In this document: positions 40,311 through 49,245 of the stretch, piece by piece
Layout of the letters: each line of letters starts with the position of its first letter
Numbering within the stretch: position 1 is the first letter of the stretch
From: Puntigrus tetrazona
Lineage: Eukaryota; Chordata; Actinopteri; Cypriniformes; Cyprinidae
Reading direction: 5' to 3'
Assembly (NCBI RefSeq): GCF_018831695.1
Contig: NC_056707.1
Coordinates: 14,950,039-15,014,038, forward strand
Length of the DNA stretch: 64,000 nt
Made by a program: the position numbers and the translations under genes
The notes under the pieces: model-generated
Database searches by the model: none
Told to the model about the DNA's origin: nothing
Seen by the model: only the letters and a program-made list of their open reading frames with translations

Positions 40311-43264
40311 TCTCATTTAAATAATATTAATATATTTTTTATTTCTACTGTATATGATTTTATATTCCTGTTCTATTCTATTGCTTTATTATTCTGTTTT
40401 ATTTTCTATTATACAGTTCCCAGCGTAGGCCTTCGGTGATCTAATCAAATCTCTCCCTGCCTCCTTGATTCTTCTCTGTCATTCCTCTCTGCAGTCTGGA
40501 CGAGATGTAGGTCTTGTTGTGACAAATGTTTAGGGGAGCGTATCAGAGAACACCCTGAGCCCTGAGCAATAAGCTTACTTCACTGGTCATTCTGAAGGGA
40601 GAGCAGAGACAAAAAGACCAAGAGCTCAATTCAGTCTGATATTAAAATGCTTCAGAACCATTTCAACATACAGAAGAATTCATACACCCCACTCCCTCCA
40701 TACAAAGCCGGGATGACAGGGTCATGCAGGATTCACACAAGAGCTGTTTTAAAGGCCTAGGCATCATCTGGGCAGCAGAGCTCCACACTGTTCTACAGTA
40801 GGTGACAGCACTAGCATATTTTACATTTTGACGAGGAGCAAAATGGCAGAAAGCACCAAAAGGGGAGAAAAGTGCCAGTGGGCTATGAATTAAAAGAATC
40901 ATGGTGCCCTCTTTGTGCTGTAGGAAGTGAGGGTTGAGGTGGGCAAAATAAGAGTCCATACAGCCAGGAGATTTTCTTAGTTCCGTTCTAGTACTTACCT
41001 GAATCTTAAGGACACCTGGTGCCTGTGGACAATAGTGTTGTGAAGATGTGTGAGACCAATGCTTATAGATTGTCTTGGGACAACTTTTGATTAAATTGTT
41101 AATAATAATAGCCATTAAAATAAAAAGATTAATCAGTAAATTAATTTATACACACATAACCAACCGATCAAAAGATTGGGCATGAATATTTCTTAGCGTA
41201 GAGTTTTGAACTTTCTATTCATCTATTCAAAGAAACCTGGTAAAAATGTATCAGTTTCCACAAAAATATAAAGCAACACAACCCTTTTGCAAGCTGAACA
41301 TATATGTCTGCCAAAGGTGTAGGCTAGGGGGTAGCTGTGGGTGCAGATGTGAATAAATTAATATTTAGGCTATGAGAAAATAACAGTTATTTCTAGCGTA
41401 GGTTGCCGATTGTTTGCCTACACAGAAGCAAGCCCCGTCTATAGGCTCTGCTATTCGTTAGGCATTTGTTAGTCTGGTTGTTTGTTGAGAAGGTAATGTA
41501 TATAGTTGCAATAAATGCGTCAAGAATAAATAACAGGACTGTTTTCTGCTGAACTGCAGAAGAACTAATGACGGCACGGTTTAATGTTTAGTTTACCAAT
41601 CAGCGGAAAGGGACGTTTCATTCCCTCTATATAGATACATTGAATCTTTTATCGACTGAATGAAATGATAAACTGGTTAATGCATTGACATGATTATTTG
41701 AGACGAATCCCCCATTTCATTAAGGAGAATAACCATCTGTACCTGTCAGGTGAATCTGTATTTTCAAGTCATTTTCCACGAGCCAGACTACTGTATCACT
41801 ATTTATGTCAGTGGCGTCCCCTCTGAAATATATCAGACTGTAAACATCCTGAGAGTTCGCTGCTGAAAGTCTTTCCACTGTAAATCCTGTCACTCCCCTC
41901 ATGCTCCCTCACTCCCTCCAAACTCTCCTTCCAGCATCGACCCCCTCCATTTTTATCTGCCACCAACTTTCATTCTCACAGAAACACTCCATGTGACTCT
42001 CTTGCTCTCTTGTAATTTCTCTGAGAGAGAGAGAGAGAGAGAGAGAGAAAAAACAACCTGTTTGGCTCATTGCCTCTTTCTCGGCTTCTCTTTGTCTCCT
42101 CTTCTCAATTTCACTTCTCCCCTCCTGGGTCTCTTTCTCTCTCTCTCTCTTTCGCTCTCTGCGTGTGTTTGCTCGAGGCGGCGAAAGAGTGAGAGAGGGA
42201 GTTCAGCTTCATTTCTGACACATTGGCTCATTTCCGCTAGGCCTTTGCTTGGCTGCACACCAACACCAACAGGTGACCCGGGAGCAGGGGAGAAACAGGA
42301 AGTGGGCTGCGTGTGGTGGAGACAGTTCACTGGAGGGGTTGTCTGGCTCCGCCCCCTCGGCCTTTATTGCCAGGCCCAGCCCATGCCAATCAGCAGAGCA
42401 GGGGACATAGAGCTCTTATTACCTTAGAAGGGAAGGCGAGCGAGGACAGTATAATGTAATTAGGCTCTCCTCTGTCTCTACCTATGGGAGAAATGGAATA
42501 AAATGACTCGTACTCTCTCTTGCTTCCAAACACTAACACGGCCCTCTGCTCTCCTCCAGCAGTTCAGTGAGCTCATTGGTCGATATGTACAATTCCTCTC
42601 GATGAGAGCCAGCTTTACGGTCTGAAAGCAGGCCCACCGTCTGGAATGGCAATAATTCATTTTCTCACAGCAATCACAACAGACAGCGCGTTAATACTGT
42701 ACTGTTCTTTTCATTTGATTGTACAGTATTATGTAATATTAACTGGAATAAGCATGTTAAGACACTCCCTTGGATTTTGCTAACAGCAAACTAACAAGCA
42801 ACAACTGTCACATCTCTGTGAGAATTACGGCTTGTTTTGTAAGGAAAAAAATGATGACACGTTTTTGGCCTTAGAGTGTTTCCGTCGTACCGTCAAGATG
42901 CATCAGGTCTACAGCGCCATCTAGCGAGCAGAACATAATGCACGAATAACGTTTTTTGAGCACATTTATTATTTTAATGAGGAATAAATGAAAATTTATT
43001 TAGATTTTAACATTTATTTTACCTTTCTCTCATATGCTACTATATGGATAGTTGGAAAATGGTGTGATAGAAAAAATCCAGAAAAAAAAACATCTAAATG
43101 AGAAAAATCTATCATTCTTAGAGTTATATAAATATCAAATAGCATGAGAGAGGGTTGGTGGGTCTGGCATGAGAGATCTTCAGTGTTCAGGCTTATCTGT
43201 GTTTTTTTTTTTTGCTGTCACACCATAGGACACATAGATACGTCAACTACATATATATATATGT

Positions 43265-43301
<37 letters not shown>

Positions 43302-43855
43302 TAGTTATTTTACACAGACACTACCAGTTTGTGTTTGTTTTTTTTTAACAAATAGTTTAATATGCATCCAATTGATCTAAAGACATGTATTTTTCCATTT
43401 TAAATAATGGATTTCTCTTAAGCTTTGTACACGCCAAAGAATCCTGAAAGAAAAAATATTAAGCAACACAACTGCTTTCAACATTTATAATAATAATGCA
43501 TTTATTGCAGCAAATCAGCATATCAGAATGATTTCTGAAGGAACAGAAGGCTGTAGTTATGCTTTCTGACGATTTAGCTTAATTTTAAATTGTATAAATA
43601 ATTCACAATTTTTGATCAAAATATATGCAGTCTTGATTAACATAAGTGACTTATTTGTGTTTAAATGTCATGTTATTTATGTCAAAAGCATTAACATTTA
43701 AACCCACTTTGTGAGGAAAACTGGTCTTAACTACTGTTTTATATCATGTTACCACACGGTGGCAGCAGTTCGCTAAAGTATGTTTTGCTGTCTCAGTTAA
43801 ATTCTTAGGATGCTGAATGAGGTCAGATGATAACATGCTCTATACTACACAGTAA

Positions 43856-43896
<41 letters not shown>

Positions 43897-44547
43897 CCAT
43901 GTCACCATTCAGTATTGAGAGCATTCGACGGCCGCAGCCCCCAGAATCTCCAGACTCCAAGAAAAGACGCATCCACAGGTGTGATTTTGCAGGCTGTAAT
44001 AAAGTTTATACCAAGAGCTCCCATTTAAAGGCACACCGGAGGACACACACAGGTTTGTCAGCACACAAATACAATCCGCATACCTCGTTTCACTAGCAAT
44101 TTGAAGTATTGTTTCTGGTTGAAGGAACTGTTCGTCCCAAGATAACATTTGCTGACACACTCAGGCTATCCACGACAGAGAATCCTTTGGTCATCAAGTT
44201 ACGTAAATCTGATGTAGAAACATTTCCATTACCATCTCGAATGGCCAGTTTATCATTTTTTGGGTAAACCATTCCTTCAACCAGTCTCGCTTTTTCACTT
44301 AACATTTCCGAAATTACAAGTAGTGTTTATTTTGTTGCTCATGTACGGTGCATTATCTCCGCCAGGTGAGAAGCCATACAAGTGCACCTGGGACGGCTGC
44401 ACATGGAAGTTCGCCCGCTCGGACGAGTTGACGCGGCATTACCGTAAACACACAGGGGTCAAACCCTTTAAGTGCGGGGACTGCGACCGAAGCTTTTCCC
44501 GCTCAGACCATCTGGCTCTGCACCGTCGCAGACACATGCTGGTTTGA
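25390..44547 (+). CDS. klf12: klf12, Krüppel-like factor 12 (AP-2rep-like zinc-finger repressor), spliced
   Basis: The coding parts are 25390-25455, 31327-31822, 36804-36939, 43895-44052 and 44366-44547. They join in frame to 345 residues plus stop; every junction is GT-AG and phases match. The product resembles mammalian KLF12 along its whole length. Seen motifs are VKAE at residues 12-15 and 42-45 (sumoylation-type), PVDLS at 62-66 (CtBP binding), a serine-rich stretch, a conserved acidic segment SDSDDDD, then three C2H2 fingers with first cysteines at 262, 292 and 322. The protein ends HMLV, as in the family. KLF12 is known as a nuclear DNA-binding repressor, first described on the AP-2alpha promoter. 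Human KLF12 is 402 residues; the shortfall is an N-terminal piece, which probably lies in an unseen upstream exon, and a segment of about 20 residues before the fingers. A paralogue letter (a or b) cannot be assigned. Confidence 0.95.
25865..26140. repeat. DNA-repeat fragment, ACACTTTAGGG/GGTGACAGC type
   Basis: The end TTTCTGAAAAAGG...AGGTAC at the left pairs roughly with TACCACCCCGGTGACAGC...TTTTTCTGATGGTGTA at the right. Such ends occur in small cyprinid DNA elements. The boundaries are approximate. Confidence 0.4.
29600..29810 (+). repeat. left terminal inverted repeat of the Tc1-like element
   Basis: Pairs in inverted orientation with about 30905-31074. Shared blocks run from the tip to the GGTACACTTG/CAAGTGTACC motif at the inner end (left copy 29787-29796). 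The left copy has an extra block of about 12 bases near the tip that is missing on the right. Confidence 0.75.
29999..30945 (+). pseudogene. broken Tc1-like transposase
   Basis: The N-terminal part (29999-30220) has the helix-turn-helix region typical of Tc1 transposases (LLQQGLSQTKISKQTGVS). The frame then breaks. A middle part (30484-30699) contains VKHGGGS and the FILQQDND block with a catalytic aspartate. The last codons before TGA at 30943-30945 read YLDELLLKG, as at the end of Tc1 proteins. At least two frame changes separate these parts, so no working enzyme is encoded. Confidence 0.88.
30905..31074 (-). repeat. right terminal inverted repeat of the Tc1-like element
   Basis: Reverse complement of the left arm with scattered substitutions and a deletion near the tip. 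It overlaps the last codons of the transposase remnant. Confidence 0.75.
31082..31153 (+). repeat. (TA)36 microsatellite at the Tc1 right end
   Basis: Pure TA tract starting about 8 bases beyond the transposon end. It may have grown from the TA target site and adjacent GTGTGTATA. Confidence 0.97.
31327..31822 (+). CDS. klf12: klf12 large regulatory-domain exon, PVDLS CtBP motif
   Basis: The acceptor TTTACAG ends at 31326 and the donor GTAAGG starts at 31823; the exon leaves phase 1. It encodes residues 23-187, including YPDME, a second VKAE, TEPVDLSINK, a serine run, QQFLHIIHPVPPSSP and VHRIPVVVQS, all recognisable KLF12 blocks. PVDLS matches the PxDLS motif that recruits the CtBP co-repressor. 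If the following intron were retained, translation would stop at 31906-31908. Confidence 0.95.
31823..36803 (+). other. klf12: klf12 intron, 5.0 kb
   Basis: The intron is bounded by GTAAGG and GCGGCAG. Most is AT-rich. A more GC-rich block at 33540-34330 and another at 35480-35830 have open frames on both strands without recognisable protein. I see no repeat with clear ends. Confidence 0.85.
36804..36939 (+). CDS. klf12: klf12 exon with acidic SDSDDDD block
   Basis: The acceptor GCGGCAG ends at 36803 and the donor GTGAGT starts at 36940. The exon enters in phase 1 and leaves in phase 2. It encodes LSPRQ, KSDSDDDDLPNVTLD and NETGSTALSIARAVQ, almost identical to mammalian KLF12. The acidic serine-rich run is a plausible CK2-type target (inference). 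Reading through the donor gives a stop codon one codon later. Confidence 0.95.
37303..37352 (+). repeat. family B repeat, short fragment
   Basis: About 50 bases containing CCCAATAATTTACTCAGATT and CATGTTGCTCCCAACCTG, which match the family B interior. Confidence 0.4.
38415..38516 (-). repeat. family B repeat fragment
   Basis: Contains AAGGTCATAGAGGTTTGAA, GTGAATAAATGATCACAGGA and TTTTTGGGTGAACTATCCAT, the inverted family B end. Confidence 0.65.
40274..40307 (+). repeat. (TA)n microsatellite
   Basis: About 17 TA units in a klf12 intron. Confidence 0.95.
40495..40506 (+). CDS. klf12: candidate 12-nt klf12 microexon (DLDEI)
   Basis: A long pyrimidine-rich run (about 40451-40490) ends in CTCTGCAG, then come 12 bases, then GTAGGT. 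The phase fits: the two bases carried from 36939, these 12 bases and the first base at 43895 read D-L-D-E-I in frame. It lies where mammalian KLF12 has an extra segment of about 20 residues. This rests on splice-signal shape and frame only; a chance match is quite possible. Confidence 0.3.
41170..41292 (-). repeat. dispersed repeat, family A, fragment
   Basis: Blocks AACTTTCTATTCATCTATTC, AAAGAAACCTGG and AAATATAAAGCAACACAACC match the central part of family A. Confidence 0.55.
42021..42048 (+). repeat. (GA)n microsatellite
   Basis: About 14 GA units in a klf12 intron; a smaller CT tract follows at about 42133-42152. Confidence 0.95.
43268..43296 (+). repeat. (GA)n microsatellite
   Basis: About 14 GA units, preceded by a short TA tract. 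Confidence 0.95.
43438..43655 (-). repeat. dispersed repeat, family A, partial
   Basis: Blocks AGAATCCTGAAAG, ATATTAAGCAACACAACTGC, CAGAATGATTTCTGAAGGA and TATGCAGTCTTG match family A. Confidence 0.65.
43861..43892 (+). repeat. (TC)16 tract forming the klf12 finger-1 exon acceptor tract
   Basis: Pure TC run directly joined to the AG acceptor at 43893-43894. Confidence 0.97.
43895..44052 (+). CDS. klf12: klf12 exon with zinc finger 1
   Basis: A pure TC tract at 43861-43892 and the acceptor AG at 43893-43894 precede the exon; the donor GTTTGT starts at 44053. It encodes SMSPFSIES, a proline and serine linker, the basic KKRRIHR segment and finger 1 (Cys262, Cys267, His280, His284, counted from the visible ATG). 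The last base joins to GT of the next exon to make the HTG-EKP linker. The intron position inside this linker is typical for KLF genes. Confidence 0.95.
44053..44365 (+). other. klf12: klf12 short intron between fingers 1 and 2
   Basis: This 313-base intron runs from GTTTGT to GCCAG. Most of it is a MITE-like copy (44117-44282) whose ends are inverted repeats of one another, so the insertion accounts for much of the intron length. Confidence 0.85.
44117..44282 (+). repeat. MITE-like element (family B related) in the last klf12 intron
   Basis: The left end GGTTGAAGGAACTGTTCGTC and the right end TTTTTTGGGTAAACCATTCC are imperfect inverted repeats. It fills over half of the short intron. Confidence 0.5.
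44366..44547 (+). CDS. klf12: klf12 terminal coding exon, zinc fingers 2 and 3
   Basis: The acceptor GCCAG ends at 44365 and the stop TGA is at 44545-44547. Finger 2 uses Cys292, Cys297, His310 and His314; finger 3 uses Cys322, Cys325, His338 and His342. The contact helices read RSDELTR and RSDHLAL, the standard Sp/KLF set for GC-rich and CACCC sites. The C-terminal MLV matches KLF12. Confidence 0.97.
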
Positions 44548-45682
44548 AGCCACCCACTCACTCACTCGCACACACGGGAGAGCTGGATCTCCCCCAATGG
44601 TGTTCAGCTGGGCTGGACACAGAAACGGCCATCCCTGCCCCTGAGAGTGAGGAGAAAAGAGCAAGCGGAGGAGGAGGACGATGCTTTTCCCACATTTGCA
44701 GAGCTAAACAGGGTCCATTCAGGGAGGGAGGAGCCTCATCTACAGGCCTAAAAACACTCGGAGTCCAGGATGTTGATTGTCTCGTGTCCGTTCAAAGGAT
44801 TATTTCACTCGGACAAACGGTTTGTTTTCTGATTTTTAATTTTTTTTCTTTCTGAATCATCCGCGTGGTCTGTTTTGACGTGGCTGCTTCTCACTCAACA
44901 TCTGCAATGTAAAGAAACGCAGCGTGGAAAGGCTTTATGTGTTGTTCTGACAAATTCAAAAGGGGAGCGTGACCGTGAATGGTGTGCTTGCACTATTTTT
45001 AACATTTACCTTTTTGAGGAACATCAAGAGCCAGAACTATCTGAGAAGGATTAAGGGGATCTTCTAATGATAAAGACTTTGAGCCAGTGATTCCAGAGGT
45101 TTCCGAGGTTTCCATTTACAGGTCAACACACCAGCAAGTGAGATTACGCAACAAAATGGTCATTTGGACACGTAGTAGTCTTCTGTTGATTTCAATCCGA
45201 ATTGAATTGACAGACAAAGCATATGTGGGCTTCTGCAACCTGCTCTCCACATTTGTCTTAATTTGAAAACATAATTAGGAAAATATGTGTAAATCTGGAT
45301 AATGAGGGTCTATTCAGACTGGTAACTCGAGGCAGAAGAGCAATATACTTATTTCCGAGCACCACAGGAGTGAGCTGGCCGCGTTGTTTTCTATAATTCA
45401 GATACCTCTTCTATTTATAGTGGATTTCTAGCTCGGGTTGTAGACTTTCACGACTTTCTAGAATATGCTGAGGAAATCTCTTGAATGTCCTCTGTTTTCT
45501 TCTCCTTTTGTGAGATTGCTTTTGAACTATGAAGCCTGATGTCAGTTATGGTCAGTACAACAGAACTGTTCACTGGTTTTGTTCTTCACTTTGTGTCTTC
45601 GCAAACATCATTGTATCCACTTGCTAATTATTTTGATAACACTTCACTTAGTTAATGCGTTGGGTAACACTGAGCTAACAAT

Positions 45683-46136
45683 GTACAGCGCCATTTAGAA
45701 GTTTGCCTTTTTTTATGTTAATGTCCTTTTTTTATATTCACCTGAGCTGCATTTATTAGATCGAAATTAATAATCAGTATTACGATTCAAAACAACTGTT
45801 AATTTAAACAACTGCCTAATTTAAATACCTATATTTACGTATAATATACATATTAATATAAAATGAAATGTATTCTTATAATGGCAAAGCTGAATTTACA
45901 ATAGCCAACTGATATTTTTTTGTCCTAAAGAAACTTTTTCTGTTGACAGTTGTGCTTAATATTTTTTTTGATACCTTTTGTTCCAGGACTCTTTAATAAT
46001 TATAAAGATATTTATTTGAAATAGAAATATTTTGTAACCTTTTAAGAATTAATCTGTTCGATTTAATGCCTCCTTTCTGTAAACAAAGTGTTAATTATTA
46101 AAACAAAAACATGACCCCAAACTTTAGAATGTACAA
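45683..46136 (+). repeat. full-length dispersed repeat (family A) inside the klf12 3' UTR
   Basis: About 450 bases beginning near TTTAGAAGTTTG and ending CCCCAAACTTTAGAA, with diagnostic blocks GAGCTGCATTTATTAGATC, ATGGCAAAGCTGAATTT, GTTGTGCTTAATATTTTT and TTTATTTGAAATAGAAAT. This family is very common in cyprinid genomes. The near-terminal inverted ends suggest a non-autonomous DNA element; I do not assign a database name. Confidence 0.75.
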
Positions 46137-47229
46137 GCATTTTTGATCGAAGTAAATGGGAAATTATAAGTATACTGCTTTAATTATGATATATTACACT
46201 ATTCACCTTTGTTCATCGTACAGTAATGTTAGTCAACACTTGAAATGTTTAAGAGTAGGCTTTTGGTGTACAGTGTATAGAAATGAATAGTAACCCAAGT
46301 AAATAAGAGCTGTGTTGTTCATGGTTAGGTCACGATACCTAATGCATTAATACCGTTAACTTTGTGAAGTGTTACTAATGTACCAATTTTCCACATTTTC
46401 CACCCACATACATTTTAGCATCGTCCTAGCATCACAGCAATTGAACAATCTCCAAAGTCACCAGTAGAGGGCAGCCAGTGAGCTGGATTACAAAGGGATG
46501 CCTAACAAGACTCTCTTAGCGTTTTCTTCTTCTTCTTCTTTTTCCACATTTTCTTCATGCGTTCTAATGTTAGACGTTAGAAAGCGATTCAAATATTTAC
46601 TGAGCCATATCTGTTGATATTAGAATCTGTTCTAATGTTTATTTAAGAAATTTCTCCCTAACTACCTGTCTTTCTGTCTGTCCGTCTTGTCAATTCGGTC
46701 ATTTCATCGCTCTAGAATTCTACGAGAGATTTCTTAAATGAAAGAAATACATATATATATATATAGACACACTACATTAAGACACTCAGAAAAGCAATAT
46801 GCCGCACTTGTGTGAATACAGCCGATTCTTTTACAAACTGTACCCAGATAAATTCCCTGTGCCGTTCACATCAAGGTAGAGGTTTTCACTAAGATGTTCG
46901 TTTTCGTTTTTAAAGGAGAGCCGTAATAAGCTGTCGAAGTCTTCTGTCCCTGTGATCCATATGCACTTTCAAGCGGCCACAGAAAGCCTCGTGACCGCTT
47001 TCAGATGATTAGATGTACTAGAACTTACATTGACTTGGGTCTGCCTGTGCATGCGGGGGTGATCAAACACGCTGACTAAATCTACAATCAGTCACAGTTG
47101 CTGGGGCGCGTAGGGACTTTTCGTCACCAACAAAAGTCGAATGCTGTGAAAGGAAACGTATGAACAGAAACCTTCATTACTTACTGTAGTAACCGTTTGT
47201 CCGTTAGAGATGACCAATCAGTTTCTAAC

Positions 47230-47266
47230 ATCGTTCGTTTGTTTGTTTGTTTGTTTGTTTGTTTGT
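47230..47266 (+). repeat. (GTTT)n microsatellite in the klf12 3' UTR
   Basis: About eight GTTT units with GTTC variants. Confidence 0.95.
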
Positions 47267-47686
47267 TCGTTTGTTCATTCTGAAGTATTACGATGCACCA
47301 TGTTTTATGTTCCTCACTATGTATTAGCGTACACACGCGTGTATCCTGTTGTATATGGGCTTGAACATAACATGAGCACCTTGTTTTTATGAAGTATGGA
47401 AGTAATTATTTTAAGATAGACGTGACATTAATCACATATGTATCTTATCATCATATTCTGTATTTTGAAGCGTGTCTGTAATGTGAGGCACTTCATCTGC
47501 ATATGACTATTTTCTGTACAAAAAAAAATTACTTTTAAAGATGTTGTAATATATGTGAAAGTGAAAAGATATCGCTCAGTTTTACAGGCTGTAAATACCT
47601 ATTAAAATAGGGCTTTTTTAAAAATACAAGGGATTATCTTTATACGTAATATGCAGATTTTTCAGAGACGTTCGTTCAGCTAATAT

Positions 47687-47692
47687 AATAAA
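47687..47692 (+). terminator. klf12: proximal polyadenylation signal AATAAA of klf12
   Basis: A canonical AATAAA lies 3.1 kb after the stop codon and just ahead of a MITE-like insertion. Use of this site would produce a shorter 3' UTR lacking two of the three TGTAAATA elements. Sequence match only. Confidence 0.4.
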
Positions 47693-47738
47693 AAATATCC
47701 AACTCTTCAACGTTTGAGAAAAACGAAGACTTGTCATC

Positions 47739-47999
47739 TTAAAGGGATAGTTCATCCAAAAAAGAAAAAGAAAAAAAAAAAAAAATCTGTCATCGTTTAC
47801 TCACCTTCATGCTATTTCAAACCTGTGTGACTTTTTTTCTGAGAAACACAAAGGAAGATATTTTGAAGAATTGTTTTTGACATTTTTAGGACGAAAACAA
47901 GTGCTTTTTTGTGTGAGAGGAAAGAAAGTCAGGTTTAGAATGACGTGAAGTTGAGTAAACGATGACAGAACTTTCCATTTTTGGCTGAAGTGTCCCTGT
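47739..47999 (+). repeat. complete MITE-like element (family B) in the klf12 3' UTR
   Basis: The left end TTAAAGGGATAGTTCATCC and TCTGTCATCGTTTACTCA are matched in inverted orientation by the right end (GAGTAAACGATGACAG and AGTGTCCCT), giving terminal inverted repeats of about 50 bases around a core of about 260. The GGATAGTTCACCC family is among the commonest small DNA elements in cyprinid fish. Confidence 0.75.
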
Positions 48000-49219
48000 A
48001 AACGCACATGTAGGGCCGGTTTAAATCCAACCGGTAGCAGTTGCATGCAGTTTTTATGAACAGTCAAATCAAATGTTCAGCTCATTACAGTATTCGGGCA
48101 GTGCTGCCTCATTTTTAGCAATTTCGATGTTTTATACTGACTCTAATGTGAATGAAGCAAAAACAACCCAGTAAAAAGAGCGTTTCCAACACAGTATTTA
48201 AGAATCACGAGCGACCAATATACAAGTACAGACTCCGGCAAGATTTCATTTCTTTCGAAACTAAAAAAGAAAGGGTTGTTTTACTCAATTCTGCATTGCT
48301 TTCCCTCCCCTTTGGCATTCTTATGTTTTCTTGTGGCATAATTTTGTAAAGGCAAACAGGGTCAAAGTTATGCAATAATGATGAGTGCCTAGTATTAAGA
48401 TTTTGACGGTTTCCCTGGTTTAATAACCCAGACATGACACAAAGATCCGTTCCTTTGAAATGCACTGAGCCTTATGAACCATTTTAAAGCTGTAAATATC
48501 CCGGTTGGTGTTTCTTGAACATTCTTTATGTGTCTCCTATGGAAGCTGCATAAGATTTATATGGTATTACTCACCTACGGAAGGACACATCTGCCATCTG
48601 CTTAATTAACAGGACTCTGGTTTACCTCTAACTTTATAAAATCGTGTGAACTTCTCATGCGTCCCCAGTTATTGAAATCGAGCAGTCACAGGAAATATTC
48701 TGAATGTTAAGACACTGGTGGTACGGCATAATTCCTCCGTGAACAGCATTTCCCCTCTCGAGTCTCTGTAAAATATTGCCTTTGTTTATGTATTTACTTT
48801 ACTTTCTTTGGAATCAAGTATTTACTCAATGGCCTTTGTTTCTTGTTTTGCTGATACTCTGTAATTATCTTTCTTGTATTTATGTATAGTGTGTGTATTG
48901 TAAATATATTCAGAGCTCCCCCTCCCAGACCTTTTTGGTTTTACTGTAAAGTTGTGATATTTTACCCTGCTACACTTCAAAGGGTTTCCCTTCCCATTGG
49001 ATCCTGCTGGAAGTTGTCACGTCCGAATCGTTTCAGAGGTTGAAAGTGTTTCAGCTTTATTTTGTTTCTTCAGAAGTTGTCTAAATATTCTGTGCTTTTT
49101 GCTATTCTCTGTATTTTCTTTTTTTTTGTTTTCGTTTTTTTCCAGAAGATTGAGCTGTGAATTGAAATTGAGGTTACACATTATACTTGTTTGATAATCT
49201 AATCGGAGGCATGGAAGTT

Positions 49220-49225
49220 AATAAA
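49220..49225 (+). terminator. klf12: distal polyadenylation signal AATAAA of klf12
   Basis: AATAAA sits in TTAATAAACTTGC, followed within about 12 bases by a T/G-rich run. It is the last good signal before the intergenic repeat copy at 49490, so I take it as the main 3' end. Confidence 0.6.
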
Positions 49226-49245
49226 CTTGCATTTTGTATGGAACA

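Larger units (their letters stand above)
36940..43894 (+). other. klf12: klf12 intron, 7.0 kb
   Basis: The intron is bounded by GTGAGT and a TC-tract acceptor. It contains repeat fragments at 37303-37352, 38415-38516, 41170-41292 and 43438-43655, TA and GA tracts, GC-richer blocks at 39240-39500 and 42230-42680, and the candidate microexon at 40495-40506. The mammalian exon of about 20 residues was looked for by eye and not found. Confidence 0.85.
44548..49245 (+). other. klf12: klf12 3' UTR, about 4.7 kb
   Basis: This non-coding stretch follows the stop codon. It contains two polyadenylation signals (47687-47692 and 49220-49225), three TGTAAATA elements (47590, 48491, 48899), a GTTT microsatellite (about 47230-47266), a dispersed repeat at 45683-46136 and a MITE-like repeat at 47739-47999. 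The length suits KLF12, which has a long 3' UTR in mammals. The end is inferred from the last strong AATAAA; the cleavage site is not visible. Confidence 0.7.
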
